Source: Lachnospiraceae bacterium (GTDB lineage: Bacteria > Bacillota > Clostridia > Lachnospirales > Lachnospiraceae). Taken from it: a DNA stretch of 64,000 nt. A program made the translations under genes and the position numbers. Shown one piece after another: positions 56,912 through 64,000 of the stretch. Each line of letters starts with the position of its first letter. Position 1 is the stretch's first letter. The stretch is from contig JAFRKV010000040.1 of assembly GCA_017431515.1 (NCBI GenBank), forward strand, positions 62,001 through 126,000. The letters run 5' to 3'. The notes under the pieces are model-generated. The model saw only the letters and a list, made by a program, of their open reading frames with translations, was not told the origin of the DNA and ran no database searches.

Positions 56912-57643
56912 ATGAAAAGAAGAGTCATAGCGCTTTTGATGACCATGTCACTCGCGGCAGCAGTCCTTTCCGGATGTGGCAGCGCGGTGCCGGCAACTCA
57001 GACATCTGCAGCGCCTGCAGCGACAGAAGCAGCGCCTGCGGCCACAGAGGCAGCACCGGCAGCAACGGAGGCAGCGCCTGCAGCCACAGAGGCAGCAACA
57101 GAAGCGGCGCCGGCAGCAACGGAAGAAGAGCTGGATCCGAGTGTCAACAACATTGATCAGGATGCGCTGAAGCAGGATTTTATCAAGTCCATTGAGAATT
57201 CGGATTATGAGGATGTCAAGCTTCCGGAAGATAAGGACATTCAGATTACCGTGGTTTCTGACTACAAGAACTATGAAAGTCTGGAGTACCTGACGTATCT
57301 GTTCTTCGGGGCAAACGGCATCAACTATGCGCAGTATTACACCGCAGACCGCGGAACAGGCGATGTCATCACGCTGGATCAGCTGGTGAAATCCGATCAG
57401 GCTACGTATGACGCCATTTCCGACAACATCCGCAGCCAGATGGAAGAGCAGATGCAACAGGATGATACCGTAAAGTATTTCACGGATGACTTCAAAGGTG
57501 TTGACAAGGATTCTCTGTGGTATCTCGGAAACGACGGAAGTCTGATCATCACCTTCCCGGAGGCAACGATCGCACCGCATTCCGACGGAATCATCAATTT
57601 TACAATCCCGAGCGATGTGTTTGACCCGACAAAGGTTCTGTAA
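56912..57643 (+). CDS. Lipoprotein with Ala-Pro-Thr-Glu repeats and DUF3298-like domain
   Basis: The 243-residue precursor has a lipobox LSGC (Cys22). A low-complexity tether of AAPAATE units (about 32-70) follows. The C-terminal domain has WYLGNDGSLIITFPEATIAPHSDGIINFTIP (here WYLGNDGSLIITFPEATI and GIINFTIP), matching the DUF3298 pattern seen in RsiV-type proteins, which can bind lysozyme. Here no sigma factor is adjacent. AGGAGG precedes the ATG and a bidirectional terminator follows. Likely surface-exposed; function unknown. Confidence 0.8.
   Translation: MKRRVIALLMTMSLAAAVLSGCGSAVPATQTSAAPAATEAAPAATEAAPAATEAAPAATEAATEAAPAATEEELDPSVNNIDQDALKQDFIKSIENSDYEDVKLPEDKDIQITVVSDYKNYESLEYLTYLFFGANGINYAQYYTADRGTGDVITLDQLVKSDQATYDAISDNIRSQMEEQMQQDDTVKYFTDDFKGVDKDSLWYLGNDGSLIITFPEATIAPHSDGIINFTIPSDVFDPTKVL
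57009..57125 (+). repeat. Tandem repeat encoding (AAPAATE)n
   Basis: Degenerate 21-bp units (such as GCAGCGCCTGCAGCGACAGAA-like, split here as GCAGCGCCTGC and AGCGACAGAA) in the lipoprotein tether; five to six copies, one shortened. Confidence 0.85.
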
Positions 57644-57669
57644 TATTCAATTTATGATCTGAAGGTCAA

Positions 57670-57705
57670 AAAAAGACGTCTTCCATAAAAGGAAGGCGTC
57701 TTTTT
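57670..57705. terminator. Bidirectional terminator
   Basis: GACGTCTTCC/GGAAGGCGTC, a 10-bp stem with one G-T pair, flanked by A and T tracts. It ends the DUF3298 lipoprotein unit. Confidence 0.85.
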
Positions 57706-57721
57706 CTTGACGAAAAACCGG

Positions 57722-57749
57722 TTTTCATATTTTCGGAAAACAGTATAAT
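57722..57749 (+). promoter_or_regulatory. Promoter of the MCP-like gene
   Basis: TTTTCA (57722-57727) and consensus TATAAT (57744-57749), 16-nt spacer. The ATG begins 7 nt after the -10 box, so the start codon would be at or beside the transcription start. Confidence 0.6.
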
Positions 57750-57755
57750 AAAAGT

Positions 57756-59207
57756 ATGAAGGCATTTTTTCGAAAATTGATTCGTTGGCATAGTGTCCAT
57801 CTTTTGGCACTTCTCGGGATTTTAATCGCGATCGTCGCCGTGCAGACCCATGGGATGGAGGGCATGGCTAAAACTGCATCCACAGCGGGTGAGACACAGG
57901 CGGAGTTTTTGGTTTCCCTTGGTCTGCTGAAAGCGGATGTCATCATGATGGACGGGGATCTGAATGGTCTGATGGGCTATCAGAATGCGGAAGACAGCAT
58001 GATCAGGATCGAAACCCACCGCGCCGGCATAGAGACCGTAGAGGCCCAGATCCCGGATGTTTTGGCAGAGATCAACGGGAATGCCATGCTTTTGAACGTG
58101 GAGGGAGGGTCTTCCTATGCATCAGCGCTGACGAAATCGGTGAAGCAGTATCTTGCGGATGTGGCGCAGATCGTCTCCGATGTGGAGGCAGAAAAGCCGG
58201 AGGATGCCAAAGCGCTTTTGGAAACGGTTTATCTTACGGACCGGTCGGAGGTTTTTGGCGCAATCGACGCGTTGCAGCAGTCTGTGCAGGGGATACTGGA
58301 TGATACGGCTTATGATCTGGATACGGACTGGTTGGCACCCCTCGGGGAAAGCTTCTTTTTGATCTTACTGTTTCTCGCTCTGGTTGTGGCCGGGATCGTG
58401 GTCCCGATGGTGGTCTTCCGCAGGAAAGAAAAAGATGCGGAAGAGGAAACGACGTTGTCTCATGCGGCGGATGAGCAGGCACAGGAGGTAGAAAACCGCG
58501 TCAAAAAAGCGGAAGAGCGTTCTCTTGCGGCAGAATCCAAGGTCCGGGAGCTGGAAGAGGAGCTGGAGGAAAAGACGAGAGTGCTTACGCAGGTTTCCAT
58601 TGAAAAAGAGGAAGCAGCAGCTGCGGAAGCGAAACGATGTGAGGAGATCGAAAAAGAACAGGAGACCGTGCAAAGTCTCAGACAACAGGCCAGCTTGGGA
58701 ATAGAAGAGACGGATCGGATCAAAACCGAAGCGCAGACGATCCGGCAGGAGGCTGTGGAGAAAAAAGAGCAGGTCGGCGCAAAAGTCGAGCAGCTTGGCG
58801 CGACGTTATCAGAAGCGTTGGAAAAGAGCACGCAGGTAAAGGAGATTGAGGGACTGACAGACGACATCTTAAAAATCGCCGGCCAGACCAACCTGTTGGC
58901 ACTCAATGCCGCGATCGAAGCGGCGCGGGCCGGAGAGGCCGGTCGTGGCTTTGCGGTGGTGGCGGATGAGATCGGCAAGCTGGCTGCGAGCAGCAAGGAA
59001 GCTGCCAATTCGATTCAGGAGATCAGCGGCAGAGTCAGCGAAGCAGTGCAGTCCCTTTCACAAAACGCATCCGGGATGATCTCCTTTATGGAAGAGACGG
59101 TGCTGACGGATTATGATGCCTTTGCGAAAACAGGCGAAAAATATGAGCAGGCCGCAGAGGAGATGAGTCAGGTTTTGGAAAGACTTACAGAGGGCGATCT
59201 ATCATAA
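57756..59207 (+). CDS. Methyl-accepting chemotaxis protein-like receptor
   Basis: The 483-residue protein has a first membrane helix (about 13-33), an extracytoplasmic helical region (about 35-195), a second helix (about 200-222), a long coiled coil and an MCP signalling tip ([20 protein letters not shown], then [11 protein letters not shown], about 372-410). No HAMP domain is recognised, and the C-terminal half of the bundle is short. The tip residues that contact CheA/CheW are present. No che genes are in the window. The gene has no ribosome site and lies right behind a promoter. It overlaps trmB tail to tail by 23 nt. Confidence 0.82.
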   Translation: MKAFFRKLIRWHSVHLLALLGILIAIVAVQTHGMEGMAKTASTAGETQAEFLVSLGLLKADVIMMDGDLNGLMGYQNAEDSMIRIETHRAGIETVEAQIPDVLAEINGNAMLLNVEGGSSYASALTKSVKQYLADVAQIVSDVEAEKPEDAKALLETVYLTDRSEVFGAIDALQQSVQGILDDTAYDLDTDWLAPLGESFFLILLFLALVVAGIVVPMVVFRRKEKDAEEETTLSHAADEQAQEVENRVKKAEERSLAAESKVRELEEELEEKTRVLTQVSIEKEEAAAAEAKRCEEIEKEQETVQSLRQQASLGIEETDRIKTEAQTIRQEAVEKKEQVGAKVEQLGATLSEALEKSTQVKEIEGLTDDILKIAGQTNLLALNAAIEAARAGEAGRGFAVVADEIGKLAASSKEAANSIQEISGRVSEAVQSLSQNASGMISFMEETVLTDYDAFAKTGEKYEQAAEEMSQVLERLTEGDLS

Positions 59208-59865
59208 GCTTGCAGATCGGATGATGCAGGGCGGAAAACTTTGCTTCGTACTCTGTCATAATATTTCCTTCGGACAAAACAGGATCATGATGCAGATCAT
59301 AGGTGGAGGCGATGAGCCTCCATTTGCTGTTTTTGACCTCTTCCAACGAAAAATCAAACAAGGCGCGGTTGTCTGTCTTGAACTCGATCCGTCCGTTTGC
59401 GGATAAGATCCTGTCATAACGCTCCAGAAACGCCATAGAGGTGAGACGCCTCTTTGCGTGTTTGGTTTTCGGCCAGGGATCGGAAAAATTCAGGTAGATC
59501 CGATCCACCTCGCCTTCTGCGAAAAGCTCCGTCAAAGAGTCCGCATTCACGCAGAGGAAGCGGAGATTTGAGAGAGGATGTTCCTCGATTTTCTGGATCG
59601 CGCGAAACAGCACGCTGGGAAACAGCTCGATGCCGAGATAGTTGGTGTTCGGATGAAGCGCCGCGAGCTGCATGAGAAAAGTCCCTTTTCCCATGCCGAT
59701 CTCGATATGAAGCGGCATGGGACCTGCTGCCGGCGGTTCTTCGTTTTCTTCCCTCAGTTTTGCGAAGAAGCTCTGCCACTGTCCCCGGTATAAAGTAGGC
59801 GTTTGTACGCAGAAAACGCTGTTATTCACAGCCTCTTCCGCGCCCTTGACCTTGCGTAATCGCAT
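59185..59865 (-). CDS. trmB: tRNA (guanine-N7-)-methyltransferase TrmB
   Basis: The 226-residue protein has the SAM motif [26 protein letters not shown] (acidic loop), the catalytic family block [18 protein letters not shown] and the C-terminal [10 protein letters not shown]. It methylates G46 of tRNAs. The start at 59865 (MRLRKV) follows GAGGTG; an upstream ATG at 59880 lacks a site. It converges on the MCP-like gene. Confidence 0.95.
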   Translation of the reverse strand: MRLRKVKGAEEAVNNSVFCVQTPTLYRGQWQSFFAKLREENEEPPAAGPMPLHIEIGMGKGTFLMQLAALHPNTNYLGIELFPSVLFRAIQKIEEHPLSNLRFLCVNADSLTELFAEGEVDRIYLNFSDPWPKTKHAKRRLTSMAFLERYDRILSANGRIEFKTDNRALFDFSLEEVKNSKWRLIASTYDLHHDPVLSEGNIMTEYEAKFSALHHPICKLMIDRPL

Positions 59866-59923
59866 CGTATTGCACCTCACATCAGATCATAACACGAAGA
59901 AAAAACCTGTGTCCATAAAAATC

Positions 59924-59952
59924 TTTACATCCCATTTTTGCGCGGTTATAGT
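59924..59952 (+). promoter_or_regulatory. Promoter of the DD-carboxypeptidase gene
   Basis: TTTACA (59924-59929) and TATAGT (59947-59952) with 17-nt spacing. The ATG at 59959 is 7 nt after the -10 box. Confidence 0.7.
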
Positions 59953-59958
59953 AGTACT

Positions 59959-61458
59959 ATGAGACATTTATCGGGGAAAAATCGAACGAAACGGCTTTTA
60001 TCCTTCCTTCTGGTCTTTTTCTTTTGCATGACACCGCTTTTTCTGCCGGTGGAAATCCCGGCCGCGGAGACACAGGAGAATGCAGTGACGGAAGGCGAAG
60101 CGCCGGAAGAGGCTCCTGTGGACGATGCAGCTGCGGATTCGGCAACGCCGGACGGTTACTGGCCTGAGGGGATCGAGACTTCTTCCCAGTCGGCCATCGT
60201 GATGGAAGCATCGACGGGTACCATCCTCTACCAGAAAAATATTGATGAGCCGCATTATCCGGCCAGCATCACCAAGATCCTCACCGCATTAATCGCCTTG
60301 AAGTACGGCAATATGAGTGATATTGTGACGTTTTCCAAGGAAGCGGTCTACAATACCGAAGGCTCCAGCATTGCGCGCGATGTGGGAGAACAGATGACCC
60401 TGGAGCAATGCCTGTACGGCATGCTTCTGGAGTCTGCCAATGAATGCGCTTATGCCATCGCGGAGCATATTGCGGGCAGCGTGGATGCATTCGTGGATAT
60501 GATGAATGAGGAAGCGGCCGCACTGGGATGTACGAATACGCATTTTTCGAATCCGCACGGACTGCCTGAGGAGACGCATTATACTTCGGCGCATGACATG
60601 GCGCTGATTGCGCAGGAAGCATGGAAAAACGAGACTTTTCGCATCATCACAGGGACAAAGCGTTATGAGATCCCGCCCACCAATAAACACAGCGAGATCA
60701 CCTATCTGCAGAACCATAACGAGATGCTGAATCCCTATAAATCGACGAAGTATCTCTATGAATACTGTGTCGGCGGCAAAACGGGCTATACGGAGGTTGC
60801 GAAAAGCACGTTGGTGACCTATGCCCAGAAGGACGGAATGACACTGATCTGCGTGGTCATGTACGCAGACAAACCGGGCCATTGGACAGATACCATCGGC
60901 TTGTTTGAATACTGCTTTGCCAATTTCGGCCTGTTCAATGTTGCCGAAAATACGCTTTCCATCACGGAAAATGAAAAAGGCCAAGGCGGACTGCGGGATT
61001 ATCTGCCCTTTGCGCAGCTTGATCCGGATGCGCAGATCGTCCTGCCGCTTACGGCTTCCTTCCAGGATGCTGTGCCGGAGGTCGTCATCAATACCGAGCC
61101 GGGAGAGGTTGTGGGAACAGTTTACTATACCTACGCCGGACATTCTGTCGGATGGGCTGATATCCTTGCCACCGGCGCCATAGCGGAAAGTTATCCCTTC
61201 AAGGTGATTCTCAGTGAGAAAGCGACCGGAGATGGAGATGACGGGCGTAAAAAACTAATCCTGATCACGCCGAAGAAGGTGCTGCCGGTTCTCCTGATCA
61301 TTGCGTTTGGGGCACTCCTCGTATTTCTGATCGTGAAGTTTTCGTCGCGGCTGCGTATCCTTCGCAGGAATCTCTATCGGCGGAAACGGACCAAAACGCC
61401 CTATCGCCGAATCCGAAGCCGCGGCTTCGGCAGACGGAGGCGCAGAAGACGTCGGTAA
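59959..61458 (+). CDS. D-alanyl-D-alanine carboxypeptidase (DacF-like, peptidase S11) with Arg-rich tail
   Basis: The 499-residue precursor has a Sec signal segment (LLSFLLVFFFCMTPLFLP) and a penicillin-binding catalytic domain with all motifs: SITK (Ser103, Lys106), SAN (Ser159) and KTG (Lys274). A beta-rich C-terminal domain, a membrane helix (about 430-452) and a tail follow. The tail holds about 20 Arg residues and ends in eight consecutive Arg. It trims the terminal D-Ala of peptidoglycan pentapeptides outside the membrane. The tail should face the cytoplasm and is not typical of the family. There is no ribosome site; the start lies directly behind the promoter. Confidence 0.92.
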   Translation: MRHLSGKNRTKRLLSFLLVFFFCMTPLFLPVEIPAAETQENAVTEGEAPEEAPVDDAAADSATPDGYWPEGIETSSQSAIVMEASTGTILYQKNIDEPHYPASITKILTALIALKYGNMSDIVTFSKEAVYNTEGSSIARDVGEQMTLEQCLYGMLLESANECAYAIAEHIAGSVDAFVDMMNEEAAALGCTNTHFSNPHGLPEETHYTSAHDMALIAQEAWKNETFRIITGTKRYEIPPTNKHSEITYLQNHNEMLNPYKSTKYLYEYCVGGKTGYTEVAKSTLVTYAQKDGMTLICVVMYADKPGHWTDTIGLFEYCFANFGLFNVAENTLSITENEKGQGGLRDYLPFAQLDPDAQIVLPLTASFQDAVPEVVINTEPGEVVGTVYYTYAGHSVGWADILATGAIAESYPFKVILSEKATGDGDDGRKKLILITPKKVLPVLLIIAFGALLVFLIVKFSSRLRILRRNLYRRKRTKTPYRRIRSRGFGRRRRRRRR

Positions 61459-61494
61459 TAGATGGTATCGACATCACTTTGGAAAATGAGTTGA

Positions 61495-61531
61495 AAAAAC
61501 GACAGTATCAGACAATGATACTGTCGTTTTT
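61495..61531. terminator. Strong bidirectional terminator
   Basis: A perfect 16-bp stem AAAAACGACAGTATCA/TGATACTGTCGTTTTT with a 5-nt loop lies between the convergent DD-carboxypeptidase and the uncharacterised gene. Confidence 0.9.
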
Positions 61532-61560
61532 AAGTAAAAGAAGACATGAGAAAAAAGATG

Positions 61561-62103
61561 CTACAGATTCGCATCTCCTTCTGGAGTTGTCTGAATAATC
61601 AGTGTATTCTGGATATTTGTCAGAAGTCTTTGTTTTTGTTTCGTATAGAGGATCAGTCCGTTTCCGGTCTCGACGATGGTCACAATCTTGTCGGAAAAAG
61701 TTTTGGCATGCAGAAGCTGATGCATCAGATAGGTTCTGCAGTCTGCGCTCACGCGTAAAAAGATCTGTTCGCATTCTGCCAGGTCTGTCACGGTGACCTG
61801 ATATTTTTCGCAGAGAGAACGCATTTCTTTATCTTCCGCCACCTGCGAACCCGTTTTGTTGATCATGTAAAACCCGTTTTCATCTTTCGGGAGATCCATG
61901 GATTTCACCGCGCGCTGTACCTGTTTGGTCAAGCCCGGGGATGCCGGATAAAGGGATTCAAAATAATTCATGAAGCTGGCAGCGTTGCGAAATTGGGTGT
62001 TTTGTCCCTTTTCCAGAACCTCTGTGACAAGGATCCGTTTGATGATCTTTTCACAGGCCTCACGGGAAGGGTTTTTGTGCATGGTTGAAGTGTCTTCTGG
62101 CAT
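61561..62103 (-). CDS. Uncharacterised small cytoplasmic protein
   Basis: The 180-residue protein has no signal or membrane segment. The N-terminal half (SFMNYFESLYPASPGLTKQVQRAV, given as SFMNYFESLYPAS and GLTKQVQRAV) is helical, followed by DENGFYMIN. The C-terminal half (IFLRVSADCRTYLMHQLL, KIVTIVETGNGLILYTK) looks like an alpha/beta sensory fold. The order faintly recalls ArgR repressors (winged helix plus ligand domain), but the key ArgR motifs are missing. The start at 62103 follows AAAGGAG. No function can be assigned. Confidence 0.6.
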   Translation of the reverse strand: MPEDTSTMHKNPSREACEKIIKRILVTEVLEKGQNTQFRNAASFMNYFESLYPASPGLTKQVQRAVKSMDLPKDENGFYMINKTGSQVAEDKEMRSLCEKYQVTVTDLAECEQIFLRVSADCRTYLMHQLLHAKTFSDKIVTIVETGNGLILYTKQKQRLLTNIQNTLIIQTTPEGDANL

Positions 62104-62273
62104 GAAGCGCTCCTTTCTGTATGAAAACGACAATTCAATCTGTCCGAATTACATTATATCTCTCTTGTACAGACAAAACAAGTCCTCTTCTTTACAGAAG
62201 GGAAGGGAGCGTTTATACTGAAAAAAGATACTTTCCGCATTACAAAGCGGAAAAAATATGGAGAGTGAGAGTC

Positions 62274-62903
62274 ATGGGGAGACGAGGAATCAGACAGGAA
62301 CGCAGAGAATTGATTATGGAAGCGGTGGAAGCCCTGATCCGTGATCGTGGCGGGATTGCCAAGGCTTCGGAGCTGCAGGAGCTGGGGTTGGACTATCGGA
62401 AAGTCCAGGCTCTGGTGCGCGACAAATTCCTGCGAAAGGTGCGAAACGGGTATTATGCCCTGTATGAAAGAAAGATCGACGAAACCGAATGGATCGCGGC
62501 GATGTTTCCGGACGGAGTGCTTACAATGGAAAGTGCCTGCTATTACTATGGATATTTGGACGCAAAGCCGTTTCAGTGGAGCATCGCAGTGGATAAAAAT
62601 ACTTCAAAATCCCGGTTCAAGATCGATTTTCCGGCAATTATGCCGTATTACACCGAGCCCGGGATCCTGCAGCTGGGTGTGACCAGCATTCCTTTAGGGG
62701 ACGGCGTCATGAAGATCTATGAAAAGGAACGCCTGCTCTGCGATCTGTTCAAGTACGAGGAGCGTGTGGACAGGGAAACCTTAAAAAGCGCCATGAGAGG
62801 ATTTCTTGCGGAGGAGCATATTGATGCGGCGAAGCTGATGGAGTACGCCAGACTACGGAAGGTGATTCATAAGGTACACGAACGGATCGGAGTGTGGATG
62901 TGA
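62274..62903 (+). CDS. AbiEi-like antitoxin/transcriptional regulator
   Basis: The 209-residue protein has an N-terminal winged helix with the AbiEi pattern (DRGGIAKASELQELGLDYRKVQ, split as GGIAKASELQELG and YRKVQALV; KFLRKVRNGYYAL). An AbiEi C-terminal domain follows (LTMESACYYYGYLD, VTSIPLGDGVMKIYEKERLLCDLF in parts VTSIPLGDGVMKIY and KERLLCDLFKY). In type IV AbiE systems this protein represses the operon and counters the toxin. Its stop overlaps the start of the next gene. GGAGAG precedes the ATG at 62274. Confidence 0.85.
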   Translation: MGRRGIRQERRELIMEAVEALIRDRGGIAKASELQELGLDYRKVQALVRDKFLRKVRNGYYALYERKIDETEWIAAMFPDGVLTMESACYYYGYLDAKPFQWSIAVDKNTSKSRFKIDFPAIMPYYTEPGILQLGVTSIPLGDGVMKIYEKERLLCDLFKYEERVDRETLKSAMRGFLAEEHIDAAKLMEYARLRKVIHKVHERIGVWM

Positions 62904-63769
62904 TGAGTTCTGCTGAGATCGCATTGTCTGCGGTAAAGTCAAAAAGCGCGGAGCTTTCCATCCCGTTTTCCAATCTCGCCTCCGCTTTTATGCTGGAGGA
63001 AGCGCTTTCCGTGATTGCGGGATCTTATTACGGCGACCATTTTATCCTGCGGAACGCGTCGGAACTGTCACTGGCGGTGTACCGGAGGAAGCTGGTGCAT
63101 GCATTGTCCTTTTACTATCACGGCGCGTTTACCGTGCGGGATCTCGCAGTGGTTCTGACCAGGGCTTTGATCCGGGAAAAGCAGAGCGGGATCAACTGGG
63201 AGATGTCGCTGCATATGACAGGGGAGCAGACGGCGCGCGTTTTGATGAAGGGCGATCTGAACGGGATATCGGTGCCGTTTGAATTGACCCTGGAGGCGGT
63301 GGCGCCGGATTTTCCCGTGAAGCAGGAGACCTTTCGTCTCTTTTTTACACCGGAAACACAGCTTTCCTATTACGCTTATCCGAAGGAACAGCTGCTGACG
63401 GATGCATTTGTGGAGATCATGCAAAAGATGGAGCTCATCCACGATCTGCGGCCCTATGACACGGTTTATGGGATTTTGCGGACAGAGTCGCTGGACGGAC
63501 GCCATATCAAAGAACATCTGACCAATGCGCTCTTTGACCGCCAATTGACGCTGGACAAAAAGCGGTGGAACATGCTTCTTAATTACCGGAATGACAACTA
63601 TATGAAGAAAAAGTGGAAGATCTATCTCCGGGGAGAAAAGAAGGACACCCCTGCCTGGGATGAGGTGATGGATCTGCTGGAGGCTTTTTTCGGTCCAATC
63701 TGGGTGTCCATGAGTGAGGACCGGGTCTTTTTCGGGGATTGGATGCCGGATATCAGGCGGTTCTTGTAA
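62903..63769 (+). CDS. AbiEii-like nucleotidyltransferase toxin, catalytic motifs eroded
   Basis: The 288-residue protein has the AbiEii/AbiGii layout: helical start (SNLASAFMLEEALSVIAGS), a beta core (GDHFILRNASELSLAVYRRKLVHALSF) and a later block (YAYPKEQLLTDAF, LRPYDTVYGIL). The family's glycine pair is RNAS here (about 49-52), and the expected T-x-D-I-D metal motif is LVHALSF (about 64-70). The Lys of the usual EK block is replaced by TD (about 166-167). It is thus unlikely to transfer nucleotides by the known mechanism. It may be a dead toxin kept by coupling, or a diverged effector. It overlaps its AbiEi partner by 1 nt. Confidence 0.75.
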   Translation: MSSAEIALSAVKSKSAELSIPFSNLASAFMLEEALSVIAGSYYGDHFILRNASELSLAVYRRKLVHALSFYYHGAFTVRDLAVVLTRALIREKQSGINWEMSLHMTGEQTARVLMKGDLNGISVPFELTLEAVAPDFPVKQETFRLFFTPETQLSYYAYPKEQLLTDAFVEIMQKMELIHDLRPYDTVYGILRTESLDGRHIKEHLTNALFDRQLTLDKKRWNMLLNYRNDNYMKKKWKIYLRGEKKDTPAWDEVMDLLEAFFGPIWVSMSEDRVFFGDWMPDIRRFL

Positions 63770-63772
63770 AAT

Positions 63773-64000
63773 ATGAATAAAACGCTTGATCAACAATTAA
63801 AAGAATATGCGACAAAGGATTATTATCCTTTTCATATGCCGGGCCATAAGCGAACGGATCTTTCTCTGGGAGAGCCGTCTCTGATCGATATCACGGAGAT
63901 CAACGGGTTTGATGACCTTCACCATCCCACCGGACTGATCCTGGAAACCGAAAGAGCGGCATCTCGCCTTTGGGGTGTAAAACGAAGTTTCCTGCTGGTA
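63773..64000 (+). CDS. Orn/Lys/Arg decarboxylase family protein (5' part, cut by window edge)
   Basis: The first 76 codons are present. The segment YYPFHMPGHKR at residues 16-26 and DITEINGFDDLHHPTG further on are the N-terminal signature of PLP-dependent Orn/Lys/Arg decarboxylases of the aspartate-aminotransferase fold (SpeA/CadA-like clostridial branch). Which amino acid is used cannot be told. It starts 3 nt after the AbiEii-like gene with only a weak AGGCGG site, so coupling is possible. Confidence 0.88.
   Translation, partial: MNKTLDQQLKEYATKDYYPFHMPGHKRTDLSLGEPSLIDITEINGFDDLHHPTGLILETERAASRLWGVKRSFLLV

Overview
This window is the replication-origin region of a Clostridia-type (Firmicutes) chromosome, most likely from a Lachnospiraceae-like anaerobe. 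The clues are the gene order around oriC: gyrA-gyrB-recF-yaaA-dnaN-dnaA on the minus strand facing rpmH-rnpA-yidD-yidC-jag-mnmE-mnmG-rsmG and parA-parB on the plus strand. Genes of the DUF4446 and DUF3881 families beside parB, a two-subunit iron-sulfur fumarase, rubrerythrin and an Fe/Mn superoxide dismutase fit the same assignment. No genus can be named from sequence alone.

Layout. 0-19.6 kb is a metabolic and transport region: a cut-off CPA1 Na+/H+ antiporter, a MATE exporter, a FocA/NirC channel, an esterase, an amino-acid-permease/hybrid-histidine-kinase fusion, a degenerate Rpn nuclease, a MutS-like ATPase, two hexapeptide-repeat enzymes, a corrinoid-protein activator, a secreted InlB-repeat protein, an orphan MetQ lipoprotein and a MacB-type efflux system. 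From 19 to 22 kb the two fumarase subunits flank a diguanylate cyclase on the opposite strand, and the alpha subunit is coupled to gyrA. From 22 to 31 kb lies the replication cluster, with a recF frame break at a homopolymer. oriC flanks dnaA on both sides. From 31 to 38.5 kb are ribosome, RNA-processing, membrane-insertion and tRNA-modification genes. From 39 to 46 kb are a DegS/LiaS-like two-component pair, two perfect parS sites, an MBL hydrolase, parA-parB and two lineage-specific genes. From 46 to 62 kb are oxidative-stress genes, two tRNAs, envelope proteins (VWA lipoprotein, membrane and zinc-ribbon proteins), surE, an MCP-like receptor, trmB and a DD-carboxypeptidase. 62-64 kb carries an AbiE-like toxin-antitoxin pair with an eroded catalytic centre and the start of an Orn/Lys/Arg decarboxylase.

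The most unusual signal is not a gene. Two intergenic elements of about 130 bp (41417-41553 and 55747-55877, in opposite orientation) fold into the same four-way-junction cloverleaf: an outer stem plus three arms. Paired sequence differences between the copies keep every arm base-paired. Two shorter relatives (42584-42626 and 21238-21314) keep the outer arms and a single hairpin. Directly beside the second cloverleaf is a GC-rich stretch of about 200 nt ending in a strong terminator, which looks like an independent structured RNA.

Other points worth attention are three or four genes whose ATG sits about 7 nt after a promoter -10 box with no Shine-Dalgarno (possible leaderless mRNAs), a PE-repeat membrane protein ending in a FliM-like DEIAALL motif, and a Gly at a key quinolone-site position of GyrA.
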